A stretch of DNA of 64,000 nucleotides from Blastococcus sp. TML/M2B (GCF_016612865.1 NZ_JAENZZ010000002.1:1674001-1738000); one strand, 5' to 3'; shown: positions 1 through 12,006, numbered from the stretch's first letter. The notes: generated by a model not told the origin, from the letters alone. A program made the numbers and translations.

Positions 1-1379
1 AGGTAGAAGAACGCCGCGACGGCGCTGGCCAGCACCGCCACCAGCACCAGCGGCCAGGCGCCCTGCTCGATGGCCGCCCGGAACACCGCGAACTTGCCGG
101 TGAAGCCGGCGGTGAGCGGGATGCCGGCCAGGGCCAGGAGGAACAGGCCCATCACCGCGGCGGTGAGCGGCGAGCGGGAGGCCAGCCCCGCCCACTGGGA
201 CAGGTGCCCGGCCTCGCCGTCGCCGTCGCGCACCAGCGTGAGGACGGCGAAGGCGCCGAGCGTGGTGAGCCCGTAGGTGAGCAGGTAGAACATCGTGGCC
301 GCCAGCCCCGAGCCGTCGCCGGCGGCGCCCAGGCCGAGGACGCCGGTGAGCAGGAACCCGGCGTGCGCGATCGAGGAGTAGGCGAGCATCCGCTTGAGGT
401 CGGTCTGGGTCAGCCCGAGGACGGCGCCGACCACCATCGACACGATCGCCACGCCGTAGATCAGCGGCCGCCAGGTCCACTCCTCGGTGCCGAAGCCGAC
501 GTAGAGCAGTCGCAGGATCGCCCCGAACGCGGCGACCTTGGTGCAGGCGGCCATGAACGCGGTGACCGGTGTGGGGGCGCCCTGGTAGACGTCCGGCGTC
601 CAGCTGTGGAACGGCGCGACGCTGGCCTTGAACAGCAGGCCCACGATCAGCAGCGCCAGCCCGAGGACGACCAGCACGTCGTCGCCCTCCCCGGCCACGG
701 CGGTGCGGATCTCGCCGAGCCGGACGGTGCCGGTCGCGCCGTAGACCAGCGCGAGGCCGTAGAGGAAGAACGCCGAGGCGAACGCCCCGAGCAGGAAGTA
801 CTTGACCGCCGCCTCCTGGGAGAGCAGCCGTCGGCGGCGGGCCAGGCCGCTGATCAGGTACAACGGCAGGCTGAGCACCTCGAGCGCGACGAACATGATG
901 AGCAGGTCGTTCGCGGTGACGAAGAGCATCATGCCGCCGACGGCGAACAGGGCGAGCGGGTAGACCTCGGTCTGCACGCGCGTGGAGGTGACCAGCTCCC
1001 GGTCGCGCGGGCTGCCGGCGGGCACCGCGGCCGAGGCCACGAACGCCGAGCGGGCCGGGTCCAGCCCGCGCTCGGCGAAGAGCAGGACGGCGAGGGTCGC
1101 GAGCCCGGCGACGGTGGCCTGGAGGAAGAGCCCGGCGTCGTCGACGGCGAGCGCCCAGGCGGCGGTGACCTCGCCCCCGGCCTCCAGGTCGCGCGTGCCG
1201 GCGAGCACCAGGGTGGCGGCGAAGCCACCGACGGTGCCGACCAGGGCGACGGCGACCTGCACGGGGTGCCGCACCTCGCGCGGGGCGAACGCCTCGACCA
1301 GCACGCCGACGCAGGCGGCGCCGAAGACGAACAGCAGCGGCGCCAGGGCCGCCAGGGAGAGGTCGGGGGCCTCGATCAT
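1..1379 (-). CDS. nuoN: NADH-quinone oxidoreductase subunit N (partial, C-terminus off window)
   Basis: Antiporter-like membrane subunit of respiratory complex I, part of the proton-pumping arm in the cytoplasmic membrane. The ATG at 1379 overlaps the nuoM stop as ATGA, and the frame stays open to base 1, giving 459 codons. The product begins [12 protein letters not shown] and is almost entirely hydrophobic helices. Family members are about 480-520 residues, so only the last helix or so is missing. It is the last gene of the nuoA-N order, as usual. Identification rests on position after nuoM and on the hydrophobic profile. Confidence 0.93.
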   Translation of the reverse strand, partial: MIEAPDLSLAALAPLLFVFGAACVGVLVEAFAPREVRHPVQVAVALVGTVGGFAATLVLAGTRDLEAGGEVTAAWALAVDDAGLFLQATVAGLATLAVLLFAERGLDPARSAFVASAAVPAGSPRDRELVTSTRVQTEVYPLALFAVGGMMLFVTANDLLIMFVALEVLSLPLYLISGLARRRRLLSQEAAVKYFLLGAFASAFFLYGLALVYGATGTVRLGEIRTAVAGEGDDVLVVLGLALLIVGLLFKASVAPFHSWTPDVYQGAPTPVTAFMAACTKVAAFGAILRLLYVGFGTEEWTWRPLIYGVAIVSMVVGAVLGLTQTDLKRMLAYSSIAHAGFLLTGVLGLGAAGDGSGLAATMFYLLTYGLTTLGAFAVLTLVRDGDGEAGHLSQWAGLASRSPLTAAVMGLFLLALAGIPLTAGFTGKFAVFRAAIEQGAWPLVLVAVLASAVAAFFY

Positions 1380-3034
1380 CGGGTCGCTCCGAGGTCGCTC
1401 AGGGTGGCGGTGACCGCCGGCTCGATGATGTCCAGCAGGAACTGGGGCTGGACGCCCAGGACCACGATCAGCACCGCCAGGGGCGCCACCACGGCGAGCT
1501 CGCGCGCGCTCAGGTCGGGGAACCGCCGCGCGGTCGCGGCCGGCGCGGTGAGGACCGCGGTGGCCCCGGCGCCCGCCACCTCCCCGGCGTCCGTCACCTC
1601 TCCGGCACCCTCGGCCTCCCCGGCGGTCGGCAGCCCGCCGTCCACCGGTCCACCGCCGCCGGCCGGCGGCGCGACGACGCCGCGCGCCGGGCCGTGCATG
1701 GTGCGCTGGTACATCAGCAGGATGTAGAGCGCGGCCAGGACGATGCCGGCGGTGGCGAGGATCGTGAACACGGGGCGCTCGGGGAACGCGCCGATGAGCA
1801 CGAGGAACTCGCTGACGAAGCTGTTGGTGCCCGGCAGGGCCAGCGAGGCGAGCCCGGCGAGCAGGAACACCCCGGCGAGCTTCGGGGCCTGCGCGGCCAC
1901 GCCGCCGTAGTCGCCGATCTGCCGGGAGCCGCCGCGGGCGATCAGCATGCCCACGACGACGAACAGCAGGCCGGTCGCCAGCCCGTGGTTGACCATGTAG
2001 AGCACCGCGCCGGTCGCGGCCTCGGTGGTGAACGCGAAGATGCCGAGCGCGATGAAGCCGAAGTGCGAGATCGACGTGTAGGCGACCAGCCGCTTCATGT
2101 CGCTCTGCCCCATCGCCAGCAGCGCCGCGTACAGCACCCCGATCACCGCGAGGGTGAGCACGAGCGGGGCGAAGAACCGCGACGCGTCGGGGAACAGCGG
2201 CAGGCAGTAGCGCAGGAACCCGAAGGTGCCGACCTTGTCGAGCACGCCGACCAGCAGCACCGCGCCGCCGATCGGCGCCTCGGCCGCGGAGTCGGGCAGC
2301 CAGGTGTGCAGCGGCACCAGCGGCGCCTTGATCGCGAAGGCCACGAAGAAGCCCAGGAAGAGGAGCTTCTGCACGCCGGGGTCGATGTCGAGCTGGCGCA
2401 GCGCGTCGAAGGCGAAGGTGCCCTCCCCCAGCTCGCTGCTGCTCACCACGTACAGCCCGATGACGGCGGCGAGCATGACCAGCCCGCCGACCAGGCTGTA
2501 CAGGAAGAACTTCACCGCGGCGTACTGCCGTCGCGGCCCGCCGAAGCTGCCGATCAGGAAGTACATCGGGACGAGCATCGCCTCGAAGAAGACGTAGAAC
2601 AGGAAGACGTCGGTGGCGGCGAAGACGCCGACCATGCACGCCTCGAGCAGCAGCAGCCAGGCGAAGAAGTAGCGCATCGGCCGCTCCTCGGCGCCCTCGC
2701 CGGGCCCGCGGGCGCCCTCCTCCCAGGAGGCGCCGATGACCACCGGCACGAGCACGCCGATGAGCAGCAGCATCACCAGCGCGATGCCGTCGACGCCCAG
2801 GGCGAAGTCCACGCCGAAGTCGGGGATCCAGGCCACCGACGTCGTCAGCTGGAAGCGCTCGCCGCCGGTGTCGAACGCGACCGCCGCCAGCACGGCGAGC
2901 AGCAGGACGAGGAGGCCCACACCCAGCGCGACCTGCCTGGCGAGCGCGTCCCGCGCCCTCGGCAGCGCGGCGACCACCGCCGCACCGACCGCCGGGACGG
3001 CGATCATGGCGACGAGGAACGGGAAATCACTCAC
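1376..3034 (-). CDS. nuoM: NADH-quinone oxidoreductase subunit M
   Basis: Antiporter-like proton-translocating subunit of complex I, 552 residues, about 14 membrane helices. The GTG start at 3034 follows an AGAGGTG ribosome-binding site. Family signatures include the helix-lysine segment around [19 protein letters not shown] and the stretch [17 protein letters not shown]. Unusual: roughly residues 447-502 (about 1529-1696) form a Gly/Ala/Pro/Glu-rich insert with repeated [12 protein letters not shown] units, lying between the penultimate and last helices. The gene starts 57 bases after nuoL ends and overlaps nuoN by 4 bases. Confidence 0.97.
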   Translation of the reverse strand: MSDFPFLVAMIAVPAVGAAVVAALPRARDALARQVALGVGLLVLLLAVLAAVAFDTGGERFQLTTSVAWIPDFGVDFALGVDGIALVMLLLIGVLVPVVIGASWEEGARGPGEGAEERPMRYFFAWLLLLEACMVGVFAATDVFLFYVFFEAMLVPMYFLIGSFGGPRRQYAAVKFFLYSLVGGLVMLAAVIGLYVVSSSELGEGTFAFDALRQLDIDPGVQKLLFLGFFVAFAIKAPLVPLHTWLPDSAAEAPIGGAVLLVGVLDKVGTFGFLRYCLPLFPDASRFFAPLVLTLAVIGVLYAALLAMGQSDMKRLVAYTSISHFGFIALGIFAFTTEAATGAVLYMVNHGLATGLLFVVVGMLIARGGSRQIGDYGGVAAQAPKLAGVFLLAGLASLALPGTNSFVSEFLVLIGAFPERPVFTILATAGIVLAALYILLMYQRTMHGPARGVVAPPAGGGGPVDGGLPTAGEAEGAGEVTDAGEVAGAGATAVLTAPAATARRFPDLSARELAVVAPLAVLIVVLGVQPQFLLDIIEPAVTATLSDLGATR

Positions 3035-3091
3035 CGGCGAGCACCTCTCGTGAGCTACGGGACGGCTGGAGCGCGAGCGGGCGGGGCGCGG

Positions 3092-5000
3092 TCATCCCGA
3101 GGTCACCGCCAGCAGCGCGCCGGCCACCAGCACGGCGCCGCCGAGCATGCCGAGCGCGTAGGTGCGCACGAAGCCGGTCTGCGTCCGGCCCAGCCGGGAC
3201 GACGAACCGCCCAGGCCGGCGGCCAGGCCGTTGACCGCGCCGTCCACCCCGCGGTTGTCCACCCACACCAGCGCCCGGGTGAGCCACTGCCCGGGCCGCA
3301 TGACCAGCGACTCGTTGATCGTGTCGGCGTAGAGGGCGTTGCGGGCCGCGCGGGTGACCGGCGAGACCCGCACCGGCGCGGGCACCGGCACCTCGCGTCG
3401 GCCGACGAACAGCCAGGCGGCCGCCACGCCGACCAGCATCACCGCGGTCACCACGAGGCCGACGGTCAGCGGGGCGACGACGTGCGCGGCCTCGTGCTCC
3501 TCGCCGAACACCGGCTCCAGCCAGTCGGCCAGCGGGAACGCCTCCACCAGCAGGAACCCGGCGCCGATGGAGCCCAGGGCCAGCACGACCATCGGCGCGG
3601 TCATCACCGACGGCGACTCGTGCGGGTGCACGCCCGGCTCCCACCGCGCCCGGCCGAAGAAGGTCATGAGCATCAGCCGGGTCATGTAGAACGCGGTCAG
3701 CCCGGCACCCAGGACCGCGACCCCGCCGAGGACCCAGCCCCAGACGTCGTCCCGGTCCAGCGCGGCCTCGATGATCGCGTCCTTGGTGAAGTAGCCGGAG
3801 AGGAACGGGAAGCCGATCAGCGCGAGGTAGCCCAGCCCGAAGGTGGCGAAGGTGATCGGCAGCCTCTTCCAGAGCCCGCCGAACCGGCGCATGTCCACGC
3901 CGTCGTCCATCGCGTGCATGACCGAGCCCGCGCCCAGGAACAGCCCCGCCTTGAAGAAGCCGTGGGTGAGCAGGTGCGCCAGCCCGGCGACGTAGCCGGC
4001 CGGGTCCCAGGCCGACGGCCAGGAACATGTAGCCGATCTGGCTGACCGTCGAGTAGGCCAGCACCTTCTTGATGTCGTCGAAGGCGCACCCGGCGATCGC
4101 GCCGATCAGCAGGGTCACCGCCCCGACGGCGAGGACGACGGTGCGGGCGGTCGGCGTCCCGTCGTAGATCGGCGCCGAGCGGGCGATCAGGTAGACCCCG
4201 GCGGTGACCATGGTCGCGGCGTGGATGAGCGCCGAGACCGGGGTCGGGCCCTCCATCGCGTCGGGCAGCCAGGCCTGGAGCGGGAACTGGCCGGACTTGC
4301 CGCACGCACCGAGCAGCAGGAGCAGGCCGATCGCGGTGAGCGTGCCGCCGGCCAGCGTGCCCACGGAGCCGAAGACGCCGGCGTAGGACGTCGTCCCGAG
4401 CTGGGCGAACATCACGAAGATCGCCAGCGCCAGCCCGACGTCGCCGACCCGGTTCATGATGAAGGCCTTCTTGGCCGCGGTCGCGGCGGCCGGGCGGGTG
4501 TACCAGAAGGCGATGAGCAGGTAGGACGCCAGCCCGACGCCCTCCCAGCCGACGTAGAGCGCGACGTAGCTGTTGCCCAGCACCAGCAGCAGCATCGCGG
4601 CGACGAACAGGTTGAGGTAGGCGAAGAACCGGCGGCGGGCGGGGTCGTGCGCCATGTAGCCGATCGAGTAGACGTGGATCAGCGAGCCGACCCCGGTGAT
4701 CAGCAGGGCGAACACCGCGGACAGCGGGTCGTAGAGCAGCCCCGCGCGGACGTCGAGCTCACCGGTGGAGATGAAGGTGAACAGGTCGACGTCCACCGAC
4801 CGCCCGTCGACGTCGGCCAGCTGCACGGTGCACAGCACCGCCAGCAGGAACGCGACGGCGACGGTCGCCGTCCCCAGCAGGTGGCCCCAGCGGTCGGTGC
4901 GCCGGCCACCCAGCAGCAGCACGGCGGCGCCGGCCAGCGGCAGCGCGATCAGCAGCCACGACCAGCCGAGCAGGCCCTCGGCGGGCAGCGCCTCAGTCAT
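3092..5000 (-). CDS. nuoL: NADH-quinone oxidoreductase subunit L (frameshifted in this sequence)
   Basis: Largest antiporter-like subunit of complex I, with the C-terminal lateral helix. The ATG at 5000 begins [17 protein letters not shown]. The reading frame is normal through the [20 protein letters not shown] segment, then breaks near residue 332. Removing one G from the run at 4002-4004 (plus strand) restores [20 protein letters not shown] and joins the 3' part ending at 3092. The repaired protein is about 635 residues, the usual length. The 3' part taken alone would start at an internal Met (3919) and is not a separate gene. The indel looks like a sequence error, because complex I needs NuoL and both halves are well conserved. 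Confidence 0.95.
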
Positions 5001-5022
5001 TCCCCGGGTCCCCGTCTCGCCG

Positions 5023-5322
5023 TCAGTACTTCAGCAGGTTGGCGTCGTCGACCGAGGCGGACCGCCGGGTCCGGTAGATCGACATGATGATGGCGAGGCC
5101 GACCACGACCTCGGCCGCGGCGACGACCATGACGAAGAAGGCCATGATCTGGCCGTCGACGGTGCCGGTCGCCCGGGCGAAGGTGACCAGCGTGAGGTTC
5201 ACCGAGTTGAGCATCAGCTCGATGCACATGAACACGACGATCGCGTTGCGGCGGACCAGCACGCCGACGGCGCCGATGGTGAACAGGATCGCCGCGAGCA
5301 CCAGGTAGTGGGTCAGCGTCAT
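5023..5322 (-). CDS. nuoK: NADH-quinone oxidoreductase subunit K
   Basis: Small membrane subunit of complex I, 99 residues, three helices, which is the family length. The conserved glutamates sit in the segment [17 protein letters not shown] (helix 2) and in [11 protein letters not shown] (helix 3); these line the proton path in known structures. The ATG at 5322 overlaps the nuoJ stop as ATGA. It lies 22 bases before nuoL. Confidence 0.98.
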   Translation of the reverse strand: MTLTHYLVLAAILFTIGAVGVLVRRNAIVVFMCIELMLNSVNLTLVTFARATGTVDGQIMAFFVMVVAAAEVVVGLAIIMSIYRTRRSASVDDANLLKY

Positions 5323-6086
5323 GCCGTCTCCTCGGGCGGACCCAGCTGCGGGCGACCGGTCGGGCGGGGCATCTGGTCGACCTCCTGGGGCTCGATGCCG
5401 GTCGCGAGGCTCTGGGCCGCGGTGCGGCCGTCGGGCAGCAGCCCCGGCGCGGCCACCGAGTTGGCCCGGGCGTACACGCCGGGGCCGGGCAGCGTCTGCG
5501 GCTGCTCGGTGAGGAACCGGGCCCGGGAGAGCTCCTTCTGCGTGCGCCGGCTGCCCGGCTCGCGCTCGATGTGCGCCAGCACCATCGCCCCGAGCGCGGC
5601 GGTGATCAGCAGCGCGCTGGTGACCTCGAAGGCCAGCAGGTAGTCGGTGAACAGGGACTCCGCGATCGCCGGGATGTTGCCCTCGGGCTGGGCCCCGCTC
5701 AGACCGGTGACCACCATGCCCTCGGTCGCGCGCGCCAGGCCGGCGCCCACCAGGCCCGCGAAGCCGACGCCCAGGACCGTGGCGGCCACCCGCTGGCCGC
5801 GCAGCGTCTCGACGACGGAGTCCGACGAGTCGCGGCCGACCATCATCAGCACGAACAGGAACAGGATCATGATCGCGCCGGTGTAGACGATGATCTGCAC
5901 CGCGCCCAGGAACGGCGCCTCCTGGATCACGTAGAACACGCCCAGCGCCAGCATGGTGTTGACCAGCCAGAGCGCGGAGTGGACGGCGTTCCGGCTGAAC
6001 ACCATGCCTAGGGCGCCGGCCAGCGCGAGCGGCCCGAGGACCCAGAAGGCGACCGCCTCCCCGGTGCCGATGACGACCTCGTTCAC
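5319..6086 (-). CDS. nuoJ: NADH-quinone oxidoreductase subunit J
   Basis: Membrane subunit of complex I, 255 residues. The GTG at 6086 overlaps the nuoI stop (GTGA), and the product begins [19 protein letters not shown]. Five helices occupy about residues 10-175, including the family segment [20 protein letters not shown] (helix 3 region with the pi-bulge). A hydrophilic tail of about 75 residues follows, rich in Arg/Pro/Gln, as is common in actinobacterial NuoJ. An upstream in-frame extension exists but is the antisense-free shadow of nuoI and was not used. Confidence 0.97.
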   Translation of the reverse strand: MNEVVIGTGEAVAFWVLGPLALAGALGMVFSRNAVHSALWLVNTMLALGVFYVIQEAPFLGAVQIIVYTGAIMILFLFVLMMVGRDSSDSVVETLRGQRVAATVLGVGFAGLVGAGLARATEGMVVTGLSGAQPEGNIPAIAESLFTDYLLAFEVTSALLITAALGAMVLAHIEREPGSRRTQKELSRARFLTEQPQTLPGPGVYARANSVAAPGLLPDGRTAAQSLATGIEPQEVDQMPRPTGRPQLGPPEETA

Positions 6087-6718
6087 GCCGTCTCCCCCGC
6101 GACCGGCTCGGCCGCGGACGAGCCCGGCACCCGCAGGTAGTAGTCCTTCTCGTCGTCCCCGAGCCGCATCGGGTGCGGCGGCTGCTCCATGCCGGGCAGC
6201 AGCGGCGCCATGAGCTGCTCCTTGGTGTAGATCAGGTCCTGCCGGTTGTCGTCGGCCAGCTCGAAGTCGTTGCTCATGGTCAGCGAGCGGGTGGGGCAGG
6301 CCTCGATGCACAGCCCGCAGAAGATGCAGCGCAGGTAGTTGATCTGGTACACCGCGCCGTACCGCTCGCCCGGGGAGTAGCGCGCCTCCTCGGTGTTGTC
6401 GCCGCCCTCGACGTAGATCGCGTCGGCGGGGCAGGCCCAGGCGCACAGCTCGCAGCCGACGCACTTCTCCAGCCCGTCCGGGTGCCGGTTGAGCACGTGC
6501 CGGCCGTGGTAGCGCGGCTTGGTCACCTTGGGCTCGAACGGGTACTGCTCGGTGGTCACCTTGCGGAACATCTGCGCGAAGGTGACCCCGAAACCCTGCA
6601 CCGGGGCGGGCATGAGGCTGTCGCGGACCGCCGGCGCCGCGAGGTGCGCCGTCGAGGACCGCTCCACCGCACCGCCCCCGCGGGTCGCGGGCGTGCGTTC
6701 GGGCCGCTGCTCAGACAA
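6083..6718 (-). CDS. nuoI: NADH-quinone oxidoreductase subunit I (8Fe ferredoxin type)
   Basis: Peripheral-arm subunit carrying two [4Fe-4S] clusters that pass electrons toward NuoB. Both motifs are intact: C86-x2-C89-x2-C92-x3-C96 and C131-x2-C134-x2-C137-x3-C141 in the 211-residue form. The start is a choice: a TTG at 6718 is preceded by GAGGAGGA five bases upstream, while the internal ATG at 6613, which matches shorter homologues, has no ribosome-binding site. The TTG is therefore preferred and adds a 35-residue polar N-terminus. The start overlaps the nuoH stop by 8 bases. Confidence 0.96.
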   Translation of the reverse strand: MSEQRPERTPATRGGGAVERSSTAHLAAPAVRDSLMPAPVQGFGVTFAQMFRKVTTEQYPFEPKVTKPRYHGRHVLNRHPDGLEKCVGCELCAWACPADAIYVEGGDNTEEARYSPGERYGAVYQINYLRCIFCGLCIEACPTRSLTMSNDFELADDNRQDLIYTKEQLMAPLLPGMEQPPHPMRLGDDEKDYYLRVPGSSAAEPVAGETA

Positions 6719-8180
6719 GGCCGTCCTCCTCGACGGTGGGGGTGCCACGCCGGCCGGTCCCGACGACGGCGACGCCGCCGTCGTCGGAGGCGGCCTGCCG
6801 CCGCAGGCGTGGCGAGGGCGGCACCGCGAGGTCCATGGGCGGGATGGGGAAGCCGCCCTCGGCGCGGCTGGGCCCGCCGGTGGGCCGGCGGCGGGCGCCG
6901 ACGGGGGGCAGCACGTCGGGCTCGGGGTCGACCGCGTGCACCCCGCCCGAGGCGGCCTCGGCCGCCATGAGCCGGGTGTCGCGGTTGGCCGCCCGGCTGG
7001 CGACCAGCAGGCCGGCGAGCACCAGCAGCGCGGCCGGGACGCCGACGAAGAGCGTGACCGCGCCGGTGGACAGGTCGGTCTCGCGGGAGACCGTCCGCAT
7101 CGTGGCGACGACGAGGATCCACAGCAGGGCGGTCGGGACCAGCACCTTCCAGCCGAACCGCATGAACTGGTCGTAGCGCAGCCGGGGCAGCGTGCCGCGC
7201 AGCCAGATGAAGACGAACAGCGCGGCGACGACCTTGCCGAAGAACCACAGCAGCGGCCACCAGCCGGAGTTCGCGCCGTCCCAGAGCGACAGCGGCCAGG
7301 GCGCCCGCCACCCGCCGAGGAACAGGGTCGCGGCCAGGGCCGAGACGGTGACCATGTTGATGTACTCGGCGAGGAAGAACAGCGCGAACTTCAGCGACGA
7401 GTACTCGGTGTGGAAGCCGCCGACCAGCTCGCTCTCGGCCTCGGGGAGGTCGAAGGGCGCGCGGTTGGTCTCCCCCACCACGGCGACGACGTAGACGATG
7501 AAGGACACCGGCAGCAGGACGGCGAACCAGCTCGGCCCGGTGAAGTCCCACCCGAAGAAGGAGACGTCGTTGCCGTCGGCCTGCGCGGCGACGATCTCCG
7601 AGGTGGACATCGACCCGGCGTAGAGGAACACCGCGACGATCGACAGGCCCATCGCGATCTCGTAGCTGACCATCTGCGCCGCGCTGCGCAGCGAGCCCAG
7701 CAGCGGGTAGGTCGAGCCGGAGGCCCAGCCGCCGAGCACGATGCCGTAGATGCCCATCGCCGAGCAGGCGAGGACGACCAGCACGCCGATGGGGGCGTCG
7801 GTGAGCTGCAGCGGGGTGCGCTCGCCGAAGATGCTGACCGTCGGGCCCATCGGGATGACGGAGAAGGCCAGGAACGCGGGGACGGTGGCCAGCACCGGGG
7901 CCAGGAAGTAGACCGGCTTGTCGGCCAGCGCCGGCATGATGTCTTCCTTGAACGCCAGCTTCAGGCCGTCGGCAAGGCTCTGCAGGTAGCCGCGCGGGCC
8001 GACCCGGTTGGGGCCGATCCGCTGCTGCATGCGGGCGACGACCTTGCGCTCGAAGACGATCGCGAACAGCGTCATGAGGACCAGGACCACGAAGACGCCG
8101 AGCACCTTGATCAGCACGATCCACCAGACGTCGTTGCCGAAGTCCTCGAGGGTCGGCTGGTCGGCGCTCGCCAGGGGCAT
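6711..8180 (-). CDS. nuoH: NADH-quinone oxidoreductase subunit H
   Basis: Membrane subunit that, with NuoB/D, forms the quinone chamber of complex I. About 489 residues from the ATG at 8180; a GTG at 8183 directly before it is the alternative. GGAGG lies upstream. Family stretches [19 protein letters not shown] and [20 protein letters not shown] are intact, as is the loop [20 protein letters not shown]. After the last helix there is a polar C-terminal extension of about 90 residues, longer than in Escherichia coli (about 325 residues) but typical of actinobacteria. Confidence 0.98.
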   Translation of the reverse strand: MPLASADQPTLEDFGNDVWWIVLIKVLGVFVVLVLMTLFAIVFERKVVARMQQRIGPNRVGPRGYLQSLADGLKLAFKEDIMPALADKPVYFLAPVLATVPAFLAFSVIPMGPTVSIFGERTPLQLTDAPIGVLVVLACSAMGIYGIVLGGWASGSTYPLLGSLRSAAQMVSYEIAMGLSIVAVFLYAGSMSTSEIVAAQADGNDVSFFGWDFTGPSWFAVLLPVSFIVYVVAVVGETNRAPFDLPEAESELVGGFHTEYSSLKFALFFLAEYINMVTVSALAATLFLGGWRAPWPLSLWDGANSGWWPLLWFFGKVVAALFVFIWLRGTLPRLRYDQFMRFGWKVLVPTALLWILVVATMRTVSRETDLSTGAVTLFVGVPAALLVLAGLLVASRAANRDTRLMAAEAASGGVHAVDPEPDVLPPVGARRRPTGGPSRAEGGFPIPPMDLAVPPSPRLRRQAASDDGGVAVVGTGRRGTPTVEEDGLV

Positions 8181-10681
8181 CACGCGGCACCTCCGGCGGG
8201 GGTGGTGACCGGCTCGTCCGCACCGGCGCTGAGCCGCACGACCGCGCCCGGCCCCGCGCCGAGATCGGTGCGCACGTGGCTGCCGGGTGAGCGCATGGGC
8301 AGCCAGACGACGTGGTCGGGCATCGGGGTGACCGCCAGCGGCAGGCGCACGGCACCGTTCGGGCCGGTCACCGTGACCACCTCGCCGTCGGCGGCGCCCA
8401 GCCGGGCGGCGGCCTCGGGGGCGAGGCGGACGACCGGCCGGCGGGCGGTGCCGGAGAGCTCCGGCTCGTCCCGCTGCAGCGTCCCGGCGTCGAGCAGCTG
8501 CCGCCAGGAGGCCAGCAGCGCCTCGCCGTCGCGCAGCTCCGGGGCGCCGGCCGGCTCGACGGCCGGGCCGGCGACGCCCTCGGGGGCGCGCGCGGTGCCG
8601 AGCGCGGCGAGCTCCGCGCGGGCCGCCTCGGGGGTGGGCAGCCGCAGGTCGACGTCCATCAGGTCGGCCAGGCCGTGCAGCACGCGGCCGTCGGGGAGCC
8701 GCCCGGCCTCGGGCAGCGCGGCGTCGAAGCGGCGGACGCGGCCCTCCCAGTCCAGGTAGCTGCCGGCCTTCTCGGCGGACGCCGCGACCGGGAGGACGAC
8801 GTCGGCCCACTCGGTCACCGCCGACGGGAACATCTCGAGGCTGACGACGAAGCGGGCCTCGGCGAGAGCGGACTCGGCGAGCACGCAGTCGGGCAGGTCG
8901 GCGGGGTCCACGCCACCGACGAGCAGGCCGGCCAGCTGCCGGTCGCGCACCGCGGTGAGGATGCCGGTGGTGTCCCGGCCCGGGGCCGCGGGGATGGCCG
9001 CGGCGTCGACCCCCCAGTGGGCGGCCACCTCGGCGCGGGCGGCGGCGTCGGCGACGACCCGGCCCCCCGGCAGCAGGGCGGGCAGGGCGCCGGCCTCGAC
9101 GGCGCCGCGCTCGCCGGCCCGGCGGGGCACCCAGGCGATCCGGGCGCCGGTGGCCCGGGCCAGCTCCAGCAGGGCGGTGAACGCGCCGGGCACCTCGGCC
9201 AGCCGCTCGCCCGCGAGGACGACGGCCCCGGGCGTCCGGAGCGCGTCGACGGCGGGGCCGCCCCAGGTGCCCTCCGCCAGCGCGTGCAGCGACCGGGCCT
9301 CCGCCCCTGGGAGCGTGGTGAGCACGGTGGCCTGCAGCTTCTGCGCGGCGCGGGTCGGGAAGGGAGCGAGGTCGAACACCCGCGCTCCCGCCCGGCGCAC
9401 CGCGCGGCGCAGCCGCAGGAAGACGATCGGCGACTCCTCCTCGGGCTCGAGGCCGGCGAGCAGGACGACCGGCGCGTTGCCGAGCTCGTCGTAGGTGACC
9501 CCGCCGCTGCCGGGGCCGGTGCCGGCCACCGCCGTCGCCAGGAAGGCCAGCTCCTCGGCGGAGTGCGCCCGCGCCCGGGCGTCGACGTCGTTGGTGCCCA
9601 GCGCGACGCGGGCGAACTTGGCGTAGGCGTAGGCGTCCTCGACGGTCAGCCGGCCGCCGGGCAGCACGCCGACCCCGCCGGCGTCCCGCGCGGCGGCCAG
9701 GCCCGCGGCCGCCGCCGCCCACGCCTCCGGCCAGGACGCCGGGTGCAGGGCGCCGTCCTCACCCCGGACCAGGGGCGTGGTCAGCCGCTCGTTGGCGGTG
9801 ACGTACCGGAACGCGTAGCGGCCCTTGTCGCAGGTCCACTCCTCGTTGACCGCCGGGTCCTCGCCGGCCTGCCGGCGGGTGACCTTGCCGCGCCGGTGGT
9901 CGGTGCGCATGGCGCAGCCCGACGCGCAGTGCTCGCAGACGCTGTCCTCGCTGCGCAGGTCGAAGGGGCGGGCGCGGAACCGGTACTGGGTGCTGGTGAG
10001 CGCGCCGACCGGGCAGATCTGGGTGGTGTTGCCGGAGAAGTAGGACTCGAACGGCTCGTCCTCGTAGATCGCCACCTGCTCCAGCGCGCCGCGCTCGAAC
10101 AGCTCGATGAACGGGTCGCCGGCCACCTGCTGGGAGAACCGGGTGCACCGGGCGCACAGCACGCAGCGCTCGCGGTCCAGCAGGATCTCGGTGCTGATGG
10201 CCAGCGGCTTCGGGTAGGTCCGCTTCTCGTCGACGAACCGGCTCTCGGTGCGGCCGTGACCCATCGCCTGGTTCTGCAGCGGGCACTCGCCGCCCTTGTC
10301 GCAGGTCGGGCAGTCCAGCGGGTGGTTGATCAGCAGCAGCTCCATCGTGCCCTGCTGCGCCTTGTCGGCCACCGGGCTGGAGAGCTGGGTGCGCACCGCC
10401 ATGCCCTCTGTGACCGGCATGGTGCAGGAGGCCACCGGCTTGCGCTGCCCCTCCACCTCGACCAGGCACTGGCGGCAGGCGCCGACCGGTTCGAGCAGCG
10501 GGTGGTCGCAGAACCGCGGGATGAAGACGCCCACCTGCTCGGCCGCGCGGATGATCAGGGTGTCCTTCGGCACCGCGACTTCGAAGCCGTCGATCGTGCA
10601 GTGCACGGCGTCCGGCGGGGTGTGCGGGCCGGGGGCGCCCGGCGGGACCGCGGGCGCGGGCGTCGGGTTCGTCAACGTCAT
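8180..10681 (-). CDS. nuoG: NADH-quinone oxidoreductase subunit G
   Basis: Iron-sulfur subunit of the NADH-dehydrogenase arm, 833 residues. Order: [2Fe-2S] domain (C58, C69, C72, C86), the His-ligated [4Fe-4S] site (H120, C124, C127, C133), a ferredoxin-like [4Fe-4S] site (C173, C176, C179 plus a later CPVGA Cys), then a molybdopterin-oxidoreductase-like domain opening with a CEHCASGC motif. The latter domain is catalytically inert in complex I. The ATG at 10681 overlaps the nuoF stop as ATGA. The C-terminal part is Ala-rich but reads through without a break. Confidence 0.97.
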   Translation of the reverse strand: MTLTNPTPAPAVPPGAPGPHTPPDAVHCTIDGFEVAVPKDTLIIRAAEQVGVFIPRFCDHPLLEPVGACRQCLVEVEGQRKPVASCTMPVTEGMAVRTQLSSPVADKAQQGTMELLLINHPLDCPTCDKGGECPLQNQAMGHGRTESRFVDEKRTYPKPLAISTEILLDRERCVLCARCTRFSQQVAGDPFIELFERGALEQVAIYEDEPFESYFSGNTTQICPVGALTSTQYRFRARPFDLRSEDSVCEHCASGCAMRTDHRRGKVTRRQAGEDPAVNEEWTCDKGRYAFRYVTANERLTTPLVRGEDGALHPASWPEAWAAAAAGLAAARDAGGVGVLPGGRLTVEDAYAYAKFARVALGTNDVDARARAHSAEELAFLATAVAGTGPGSGGVTYDELGNAPVVLLAGLEPEEESPIVFLRLRRAVRRAGARVFDLAPFPTRAAQKLQATVLTTLPGAEARSLHALAEGTWGGPAVDALRTPGAVVLAGERLAEVPGAFTALLELARATGARIAWVPRRAGERGAVEAGALPALLPGGRVVADAAARAEVAAHWGVDAAAIPAAPGRDTTGILTAVRDRQLAGLLVGGVDPADLPDCVLAESALAEARFVVSLEMFPSAVTEWADVVLPVAASAEKAGSYLDWEGRVRRFDAALPEAGRLPDGRVLHGLADLMDVDLRLPTPEAARAELAALGTARAPEGVAGPAVEPAGAPELRDGEALLASWRQLLDAGTLQRDEPELSGTARRPVVRLAPEAAARLGAADGEVVTVTGPNGAVRLPLAVTPMPDHVVWLPMRSPGSHVRTDLGAGPGAVVRLSAGADEPVTTPAGGAA

Positions 10682-12006
10682 GCCGTCGCTCCCACGGGCT
10701 CGAGGCGGAGGCTGCGGCCCAGCCGGGCCTGCTCCTCCGGGGGCAGCAGGGCGACGTAGTCGTCCTTGAAGTACTTCAGCGAGCTGGCGATGCAGCTGGT
10801 GGCGCCGTCGCCGAGGGCGCAGAACGAGCGGCCCAGGATGTTGTCGCAGGTGTCGACGAGCAGGTCGAGGTCCTGCGCGGTGCCGCGGCCGTGCGCGATC
10901 CGGTCGAGGATCTGCACCAGCCAGTAGGTGCCCTCCCGGCAGGGCGTGCACTTGCCGCAGCTCTCGTGCGCGTAGAACTCGGTGAACCGCAGGGTGGCCT
11001 CGACGATCGAGTCGGTCTCGTCGAAGACCATGAGCGCCGTCGTGCCGAGCATGGAGCCGGCCGCCGCCACCGAGTCGAAGTCCAGCGGGACGTCGAGGTG
11101 CTCCTCGGTGAAGTACGGCGTCGACGAGCCACCCGGCGTCCAGAACTTCAGCCGGTGCCCCGGTCGCACGCCGCCGGCCATCTCCAGCAGCTCGCGCATC
11201 GTCGTCCCCATGGGGGCCTCGTACTGGCCGGGGAGCACGACGCGGCCCGACAGCGAGTAGATCTTCGGCCCGGGCGACTTCTCCGGCCCGAACTCCTTGA
11301 ACCACTCGGCTCCGCCGCGGACGACGAACGGCACGCTGGCCAGCGTCTCGACGTTGTTGATCACCGTCGGGGCACCGTAGAGGCCGGCGACGGCGGGGAA
11401 CGGCGGCTTGAGCCGGGGCTGGCCGCGGTAGCCCTCGAGGGAGTCCAGCAGCGCCGTCTCCTCGCCGCAGATGTAGGCGCCGGCGCCGGCGTGCACCACG
11501 AGCTCGAGGTCGTAGCCCGAGCCGAGGATGTCGGTGCCGAGGTAGCCGGCGGCGTAGGCCTCCTCGACCGCGGCGACCAGCCGGCGGTGGGCGTGCACGG
11601 CCTCGCCGCGGACGTAGATGACGGCGAAGGCCGACCGGATCGCGTAGGCGGAGATGATCACGCCTTCGACCAGCGAGTGCGGGTCGGCCATCATCAGCGG
11701 CAGGTCCTTGCAGGTGCCCGGCTCGCCCTCGTCGGCGTTGACCACCAGGTACTTGGGCATCGCCGCGGGGCCGGTCGGGGTCTCCCCCGGCTTGGGCTGC
11801 GGGATGAAGCTCCACTTCATGCCGGTCGGGAAGCCGGCGCCGCCGCGGCCGCGCAGGCCGGAGTCCTTGACGAGGGTGACCAGCTCGTCGGGGGTCATGG
11901 ACAGCGCGGTGCGGAGCGCGGCGTAGCCCTCCATCGACTCGTAGGTCGACAGCCGCCACGACTTCTCGGCGCCCCAGCGGGTGGTGAGGACGGGAGTGAG
12001 GGGCAT
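10678..12006 (-). CDS. nuoF: NADH-quinone oxidoreductase subunit F
   Basis: NADH- and FMN-binding subunit, entry point for electrons into complex I. 442 residues from the ATG at 12006. The FMN/NADH glycine loop [10 protein letters not shown] lies at 53-62, and the N3 [4Fe-4S] motif SCGKCTPC at about 347-354, with the fourth Cys at about 394. It lies one base after the nuoE stop and overlaps nuoG by 4 bases. Confidence 0.98.
   Translation of the reverse strand: MPLTPVLTTRWGAEKSWRLSTYESMEGYAALRTALSMTPDELVTLVKDSGLRGRGGAGFPTGMKWSFIPQPKPGETPTGPAAMPKYLVVNADEGEPGTCKDLPLMMADPHSLVEGVIISAYAIRSAFAVIYVRGEAVHAHRRLVAAVEEAYAAGYLGTDILGSGYDLELVVHAGAGAYICGEETALLDSLEGYRGQPRLKPPFPAVAGLYGAPTVINNVETLASVPFVVRGGAEWFKEFGPEKSPGPKIYSLSGRVVLPGQYEAPMGTTMRELLEMAGGVRPGHRLKFWTPGGSSTPYFTEEHLDVPLDFDSVAAAGSMLGTTALMVFDETDSIVEATLRFTEFYAHESCGKCTPCREGTYWLVQILDRIAHGRGTAQDLDLLVDTCDNILGRSFCALGDGATSCIASSLKYFKDDYVALLPPEEQARLGRSLRLEPVGATA

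Noticed and set aside
3092..3919. Separate gene for the 3' half of nuoL
   Set aside because: It lacks its own ribosome-binding site and is the direct continuation of NuoL after a one-base slip.
4002..4004. Programmed ribosomal frameshift in nuoL
   Set aside because: No slippery heptamer with downstream structure was seen, and nine other genes show similar one-base breaks.
204..4045. Long plus-strand open frames opposite nuoM/nuoL/nuoN, and similar long frames opposite most genes
   Set aside because: They are Gly/Arg/Ala/Asp/Glu-rich shadows caused by GC-rich third positions, lack family similarity and run antisense to clear genes.
6083..6613. Shorter nuoI starting at the internal ATG 6613
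   Set aside because: No ribosome-binding site there; the TTG at 6718 has a strong one.
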